In this document: positions 57,641 to 64,000 of the stretch, in pieces
Layout: each line of letters starts with the position of its first letter
Numbering within the stretch: position 1 is the stretch's first letter
Origin: Batillaria attramentaria
Taxonomy: Eukaryota; Mollusca; Gastropoda; Batillariidae
Assembly: GCA_018292915.2 (NCBI GenBank)
Contig: JACVVK020000496.1
Span: 124,001 to 188,000, forward strand
DNA length: 64,000 nt
Reading direction: 5' to 3'
Position numbers and translations under genes: made by a program
The notes under the pieces: generated by a model
The model's database searches: none
The model's input: the letters and a program-made list of their open reading frames with translations, nothing else
Told to the model about the DNA's origin: nothing

Positions 57641-58291
57641 CAGACAGAACCGGCTGTCACGTTCCCCATTTGTCACTCAGTCAGTGATCCGGCGACAAAA
57701 ACACACTACTAAGTTATAATACAGAAATTGACTATATCAAAGGCCGCGGTAGTTCTGCTTCATTGAACACGCGGATCGTTCTTTGCTTTACGTTCCGTGC
57801 ACACCACTAAGGTAAACATTATCCAGTTGCTTTTGTCGCTCTAGAGCGGATAGGGCATGACGACACTAGCTGTGTGTCATGTTTAACCTGTAACCGGCGG
57901 ACAAAAACGTTCAGTACAGATACCCCACCCTCTGTCAACCCACCTCTCAACTTGTTTCTCCGTCATGAGAGATAGGAGTGAAGGGAGGAGGGTGGGTCAG
58001 TGGGGACAGTATGAATTACCCGTGCTAAGTTTGGCACAGTCAGTAAAGACACTCGCGCTACGATCATTACAGTACTTCAGCTCAAGTTAAGCCAGCGGGA
58101 CATGGTTGTGTATGTATATTGTACATGTTGTTTCAGGCATTATTTCACTGTGAGGAAGTTTCTCAGTCGGACAGCGAGACTTGCTGACGCACAAACTGAC
58201 ACGGATAAAACTGTTTGATAGACATGAGAGATGGAATGAACCCTTTACAACATGTTTCTGAATTGCAGCTTAGGACGTCAAAGTCTATGAA
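57641..58291. other. Upstream flank of copy 4, like that of copy 1
   Basis: From about 57714 it matches 6167-6760. It runs straight into the repeat-coding part of exon 1 at about 58311, so the proximal promoter block and first codons known from copies 1-3 are missing. Confidence 0.6.
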
Positions 58292-60142
58292 ATGAACTTG
58301 GATTACTTCTTCTTACCAGTCACCACCTCACCAGCAGTCATCGCCCAAGTCACCACCTCACCAGCAGTCACCACCCCAGTCACCACCTCACCAGCAAATA
58401 CCGCCCAAATCACCACCTCATCAGCAGCCACAACTGCAGTCACCACCTCACCAGTAACTACTACTATAGTCACCACCTCACCAGTAACTACTACACCAGT
58501 CACCACCTCACCAGTAACAACTACACCATCTACCACTTCAAGCACAGCGACTACACGACAGACTTTGGAGAATGAGTGGAGACGCGTGGTGACGTCACTA
58601 TACCGTGACCTTGACACCCGGACTTACTGTGTACCGCCCTGCATCATGAACCGTGTGCCGTATGATAGAGACACTGTTGCCGGGCAACCGGCCCTGGTGT
58701 TGCGACCTTTACCGGGATTTGTAACGTCGGGCAGTCGTCCGATGTTCACGGTCTCACCTCCAGGCAACAGACCTAGCGCGATGGGACAACACTCATCACA
58801 TAGAATGTGGAGCCGGGAGTATAACTGTACTGAGCTGACTACGACAAAGAGAGACCAGAAGCCGTCACTACAGACAGCTAGGAAGACATGTCAAGAAACA
58901 GTTCAACACACGTCTCGTGCAACACCAAGTCACTCAGCATACAGCATGTGGACACGGGAATATGTCCCCATTACCCAGCCAATCAACATACCGCAAACTG
59001 ACCACAGTCTGTGGAGCCGAGAGCAGCATCCAGTCGCTCAGATAAGCCATCACACACGTCAAGGATCAGCCCAGCAGGCAAGCCAAAACACACCTCAAGG
59101 ATCAGCCCAGCAGACAAGCCAAAACACACGTCAAGGATCAGCCCAGCAGACAAGCCAAAACACACCTCAAGGATCAACCCAGCAGACACGCCAAAGCACA
59201 CCTCAAGGATCAGCCCAGCAGGCAAGCCGAAACACACCTCAAGGATCAGCCCAGCAGACAAGCCAAAACACACCTCAAGGATCAGCCCAGCAGACAAGCC
59301 AAAACACACCTCAAGGATCAACCCAGCAGACACGCCAAAGCACACCTCAAGGATCAGCCCAGCAGGCAAGCCAAAACACACCTCAAGGATCAGCCCAGCA
59401 GGCAAGCCAAAACACACCTCAAGGATCAGCCCAGCAGACAAGCCAAAACACACCTCAAGGATCAGCCCAGCAGGCAAGCCAAAACACACCTCAAGGATCA
59501 GCCCAGCAGGCAAGCCAGAACACACCGCAAGGATCAGCCCAGCACACAAGCCAAAACACACCTCAAGGATCAGCCCAGCAAACACGCCAACACACACCTC
59601 AAGCAACTCCGAGTCACTCGTCAACGCACAGTCTGTGGACCCAAGAGCAGCATCCAGTCGCTCAGCCAATCAACGTGCAGGAAACCGACTCACGTGACGA
59701 CTTCGCCCAACAGCACGTGCTGTACTGTCTACAGACGCTAGGAGAGCAGCGACAGGAAGCCATGTTTGTGATGTCGGCACTAAACTTCACTGACTACCTG
59801 AAGAAGCTGGATGCTACCCACGCTGCTCAGTTCCCGCTACCCGGGGATCTTCCCGCCACACAGCGGGAGGGCGACTTTGACGTCATTGTCATACACCGCA
59901 AATACGGCGTCCTGCTCGGGGAGATCAAGTCAGTGGGTATCCATGGCAACAACCCAACAGACAAAGCTGTGGCTGACAAGGTCAGCAAGGCCGTGAAACA
60001 GCTGGACAAGTGTGAGAGGGTTGTGAATCACGTGATGAGTGACGTGGCGCCGGGAGTGAGTGTCCGCAAAACGCTGATCCTGCCCTACATCAGCAGGACG
60101 CAGCTACAGCACGTGTTGGATGGAGACAGTCAGCTGGCACAG
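58292..60142 (+). CDS. Copy 4 exon 1 with altered start
   Basis: Thr/Ser/Pro repeats 58313-58545, invariant block 58570-58735, copy-1-type linker without the hydrophobic insertion (MWTREYVPITQP), Gln-rich repeats 59052-59600, and a nuclease domain with small changes (MSALNFTDYLKKL). Donor CAG|GTCAGA is conserved. Confidence 0.7.
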
Positions 60143-60979
60143 GTCAGAAACTCTCTTTGTCTGCACAATTTATCATCATACATGTACTTTATTGTACATA
60201 ACGGAGGCTGACACATAACAAGTTCATTTCGCAGACTCCGTAACTTGTACACCGTTCAGACGAACACGCTCCTATTACATTGTATTACAGAAACACGGCT
60301 TCCTTTCAACGTGCCGTGCTTTTCATGCTTTAACATGTCCGTGAAAGTTTCTATAAATAGACCAGCCACCCAGACTTTGCCGCAAAGCAAATAGGTATTA
60401 CGCTGACACGCGTCCCGTTATGTTAAATCTTGTCAAGTGTCAAATGCACGGGCTAGGTGCATTCACTCAAACAAAAATATCCCTTTTTTCACGGGTCCAC
60501 GCTATATCCAGGGGCATTCAGGCCCCCTCACAAACCTATGACGTCAAACGCGTCATGGGTTTGTGCCCCCCCCCCCCCCCCCTCGCGCTGCTGCCTCGCC
60601 ACGCGGCGGTTCGCTCGCTTAAATCGAACGCATCCCTGTAATTTAGCCTCATCCTGCTATGTCAGAAAGGTAATTCCTACGTTCCTCCACCGTGCGCGTG
60701 GTAGTATAATATATCAATTCAGCAACGCGAATAGGTCTAATAAGAGACCGTGACCGTACTGCCGAGACGCTTTGTACTAAAAGCTGCCCGGAAACAAACG
60801 AACGCTTCCATGGGCTGGATGAGTCTGGAATGTCAATGATTTTGGCGGAACTGAACAACCATTTTTGCTCGGGGGGGGGGGGGGGGGGGGGTGAGTGTGT
60901 GTGTCACATACATACTTTACATTTCTTGCTTCTTGCACGGTTGTTTGAAATGTAAACAGGTGGCTGATGCGTTGATTTA

Positions 60980-61051
<72 letters not shown>

Positions 61052-61199
61052 TGGCGTTTCACGTGTTTTTCGTCACATATCGCGAAACGGCGGCGAGACC
61101 AGAAAACATTTACATGACAGGTCACATCACTGGCCATGGTGCTCTAAGATGTCTTTTCACTTGAAAAAAAAACTTGACAGCAACAACAACAACAACAAC

Positions 61200-61246
<47 letters not shown>

Positions 61247-62894
61247 TGTGCTTTATTCTCTTTTTTTCACAAAACGGGGAGACTAGAACAAAAAAACCCT
61301 TACAACACAGATCACATCATCAACAAAGCAGCTATTAGATGTCTGTAAAATTCGCGCACCTGGCACAACTGCTCCAAGTCTTATGCGTCTTAATACTGTC
61401 GTCATCAGTCTCTCAAGACGCTTTCTCGCGTTGTTGAATTTATCAACGATGCATTCATGTACATGCAGGGCCATTTGTTGGAATTATATGTACGCAGGGG
61501 CACTGATATACCTTATGTAGAGGTACTGACTCGGGTTATTGCAGGGGCACTGATATACCTTATGTAGGGGTACTCGGGTTATTGCAGGGGCATTCATGTA
61601 CCTGACACATGATGTGTTTTGGCATGTCATATATCCCACCAACCACACTGATTTCCGTCTTCACGTGTTTTATTATCTATTATCATGATACCGCTTACTA
61701 ATAATGTACATGCAGGGCCATTTGTTATATGCACAGAGGGCTCTGATATACATTATGTAGGGGCACTCGGGTTACTGCAGGGGCATTCATGTACCTGACA
61801 TTTGATGTGTTTTGAGCATGCCATATGTCCCACCAATCGCCCTTCTTGTCGTCTTCAAGTGTTTTATTGTTTTTATCGTGACAGCGCTTACGAATAATGT
61901 ACATTCTATTCTAAACAGAGAGGCCTCTACGTTACGATGGGTTCCAGGGTGGTCACAGTGACTTGATCTGTACACGCACGTATGAAAAATAAAACACTGA
62001 AAACAAAAGAACCACGAGTACAGACACACACTCGGTAAATTGGTCTTTCCGGCCACCACATATCGCGAAACAGAAACAAACTTAAAAGACAGATCACATC
62101 CCTGGGCAAGGAGCTATCACTGAGTAGGTTGGGGGTCTTTCAATGTCACGCACGTGGCACAACTGTTCCGAACCTATTGCGTTTGAATACTGTCGTGATC
62201 TCTCACGATGCTCTCTTGTATCAGTTGTGGAATTGATCAACGATTCAATCACTCATGTTCATGCAGGGCCATTTGTTAGATTTATAATTATGTTTTTACA
62301 CACGCAGGGGCACTGACATCCCTTTTGTAGGGGCAATCGGGTTCATGCAGGGGCGGCCGGGCATTCATGTACCTGACACAAGGCGTGTTTTGGGCATGTC
62401 GCATTTCCGCCAACCACATTTCCCGTTGTCTTCAGGTGGTTTTTTATCTGGTTTCATGATAGCACTTACTAATAATGTTCATTCGTGTACACACAGGGCC
62501 ATTTGTTAGCATTATATGTACGCAGGGGCACTGACATACCTTATGTAGGGGCACTCGGGGTCATGCAGGGGCATTCATGTACCTGACACCCGATGTGTTT
62601 GGGGCATGTCATGTGTCCCACCAACCAACCTTCCTTTCGTTTTCAGGTGTTTTATTGTTTTTTTTTTCCATAATAGGGCTTACTGATAAATGTAGATTTT
62701 ACTTTAAACAGAGAAGCCTTAACCTTTCTTTCACATTCAGTTATCTCACATGGCACACCTGATCACAAGACATTGCGTCTCCGTGCTGCCATGATTTTGT
62801 ACGATGTTCTCCAGGGTGTTTAACATGTCTTTGCATGCACGTATGACAAAAAAAAAAAAAAACAAAAAAACCGCACACACACACACACACACGC

Positions 62895-62954
<60 letters not shown>

Positions 62955-64000
62955 GGAAAATTAGTCGTTATTGTCCTTTCCCATCACGCATCGCGAAACA
63001 GGGAGACCCGGCAGAAAACACTTACAAGACAGATTACATCACTGGCCAAGGAGCTATTAGGTGTCTTTTAAAATCACGCACGTGGCACAACCAGTGTTCC
63101 GAGGCTATCCAGTGTTATGATCTCTCGTAATAATATCATGATAACACAGCAGGAAATGTGGTTTGTAGGACATATGACGTGCATAAGAACGCAGCATGTG
63201 TCGGGTACATGAATGCCCCTGCAGGAACACGAGTGCCCCTGTGTGCATATAATGCTATCAAATGGCCTTGCATGTACATGAATGCTTTGTTTATGAATTG
63301 AACAACACGAGAAAGCATCAGTGGTGAGGGATCGCGACAGTATTAAGATGAAGTGGGCTTGGAACTTTTAATTCCTGCAAAATCGTGCGACTAGGCAAGG
63401 TTTGCCATGCCCGGGGCAGGTTTTAGTACGACATGCCAGTACTGCATCTCCGTAGTACTGTCATGGCCTATTACGATGGTTTCTCATGTTGTTGAGTTGA
63501 TTTACTGCAACGCGTACGGTGGAGGAACATCGGACTGACATAGCAGAGTAACGATAAACGAGCGCCTGCACAAACGATCGAACGAACCGAGCTGGTGAGA
63601 GAAAGAAGGATCGCACAAACCCATGACGCGTTTGACGTCATAGCTTCGTGGGGGTGCTCCAATGCCCCTGGAAACAAACACCACCTTTTTCACGAATTGA
63701 GACTTTATTTAAAGGCCACCTTGACCTGTATGTTTACTCTACACATGTTGACCTCAGCAGCCAGTCAACCATTTGCTTTAGAGTCAGTGTAAACTGTCGC
63801 GTGACGATGAATACGAACTTTTTCAGCGGGTGTGTGGGTGTGTGGGTGCTCCAGACGTGAGAGCGGCCGTGGCGCTGTGTGTGTGTAGTGACGTCATGTC
63901 TGACCGCACCACGCCCTGGCACGTGGACGCCGCTGTACTCGGGAAACTGGACAGTTGGTGGACACAGCGCGTGGCGTGTAGAACGGACCCCACAATGTCA
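58292..64000 (+). CDS. NERD-like nuclease / SF1 helicase fusion, copy 4 (partial)
   Basis: Exon 1 (58292-60142) and the start of exon 2 (63827 onward) are in the window; exons 3-5 would lie beyond it. Exon 1 has 617 codons if it begins at the ATG giving MNLDYFFLPVTTSP. This start is not homologous to the MSE(R/T)PPASD start of the others. A deletion has joined former upstream sequence to the Thr/Ser/Pro repeats, so the ATG is new and its use is uncertain. Downstream the invariant block, a copy-1-like segment (MWSREYNCTELTTTKRD), 15 Gln-rich units and the nuclease core (E544-I-K546) are intact. Intron 1 carries the foldback element as in copies 2 and 3. It is either a functional gene with a changed N-terminus and promoter, or one silenced by promoter loss. 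Confidence 0.65.
59052..59600 (+). repeat. 36-bp coding minisatellite, 15 units
   Basis: Two blocks of higher-order order are visible: the unit series ending in STQQTRQ then STPQGSAQQAS(R/Q) occurs twice, so several units were duplicated together. Confidence 0.93.
60508..63671. mobile_element. Large foldback element in intron 1 of copy 4
   Basis: Same inverted ends and insertion site as in copies 2 and 3, shortened on the right arm. It holds a G-run (60871-60890), CA tracts (60984-61043, 61200-61245, 62873-62952) and two 43-base minisatellite units. Confidence 0.7.
63827..64000 (+). CDS. Copy 4 exon 2, cut by window end
   Basis: 174 of the expected 203 bases are present, beginning after TTTTTCAG in phase 0. 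It encodes RVCGCVGAPDVRAAVALCVC and continues to DPTMS at the window edge. Confidence 0.75.

Overview
The window is eukaryotic and most likely from a marine mollusc, perhaps a gastropod. That is an inference from its make-up: spliced genes with GT-AG introns, very dense CA/GA microsatellites, TTAGGG-type repeats, several tRNA-derived SINE families whose 3' part carries the GGACGTTAAAC motif common in molluscan SINEs, LINE fragments, a Ty3/gypsy-type element and many terminal-inverted-repeat elements. No rRNA, functional tRNA gene, CRISPR array or prokaryotic operon is visible.

The core is a tandem array of four paralogous plus-strand genes, which I reconstructed by matching exons across the copies. 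Copy 1 spans 7317-14752, copy 2 20301-30768, copy 3 41669-52884 and copy 4 58292 to beyond the window end. Each complete copy has five coding exons with identical phases (0, 2, 2, 1). Exon 1 encodes a Ser/Thr/Pro-rich 10-residue repeat tract, a nearly invariant block of about 55 residues, a 12-residue Gln-rich repeat present in 19, 2, 14 and 15 units, and a PD-(D/E)XK nuclease core resembling NERD domains. Exon 2 is a linker. Exons 3-5 encode a superfamily 1 helicase-type ATPase, with Walker A in exon 3, Walker B at its end, and motif III/IV-like and V/VI-like segments in exons 4 and 5. Predicted proteins are 1205, 902 and 1049 residues, and copy 4 is cut by the window edge. The function is not shown by the sequence. 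The nuclease plus SF1 helicase layout is shared with some bacterial defence proteins.

The most striking observation is where the copies differ. The nuclease exon, exon 2, the Walker A half of exon 3 and the last part of exon 4 are almost identical between copies. Short clusters of codons next to the helicase motifs differ at nearly every position, by mainly amino-acid-changing and often multi-base substitutions. With the repeat-number variation, this looks like a lineage-expanded and diversifying gene family, plausibly an immune or genome-defence family.

Layout: 1-7316 is the left flank, with a TIR element at 922-1597, a broken LINE at about 4222-5840 and the copy 1 promoter region. 14753-20300 is a spacer of microsatellites and small elements. 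30769-41668 is a spacer carrying a hAT-like element, a 5' LTR plus gag-pol of a truncated gypsy element, a LINE fragment and a minisatellite-bearing LTR-like element. 52885-58291 is the third spacer. Introns hold datable insertions: a 3.2-3.5 kb foldback element in intron 1 of copies 2-4, and a SINE, a TA-flanked MITE and a TG...CA element in intron 3 of copies 2 and 3. Copy 1 has empty sites for most of these, which gives an order of duplication: copies 2 and 3 are closest relatives, and copy 4 is a mosaic with a copy-1-like exon 1 and a copy-2/3-like intron 1.
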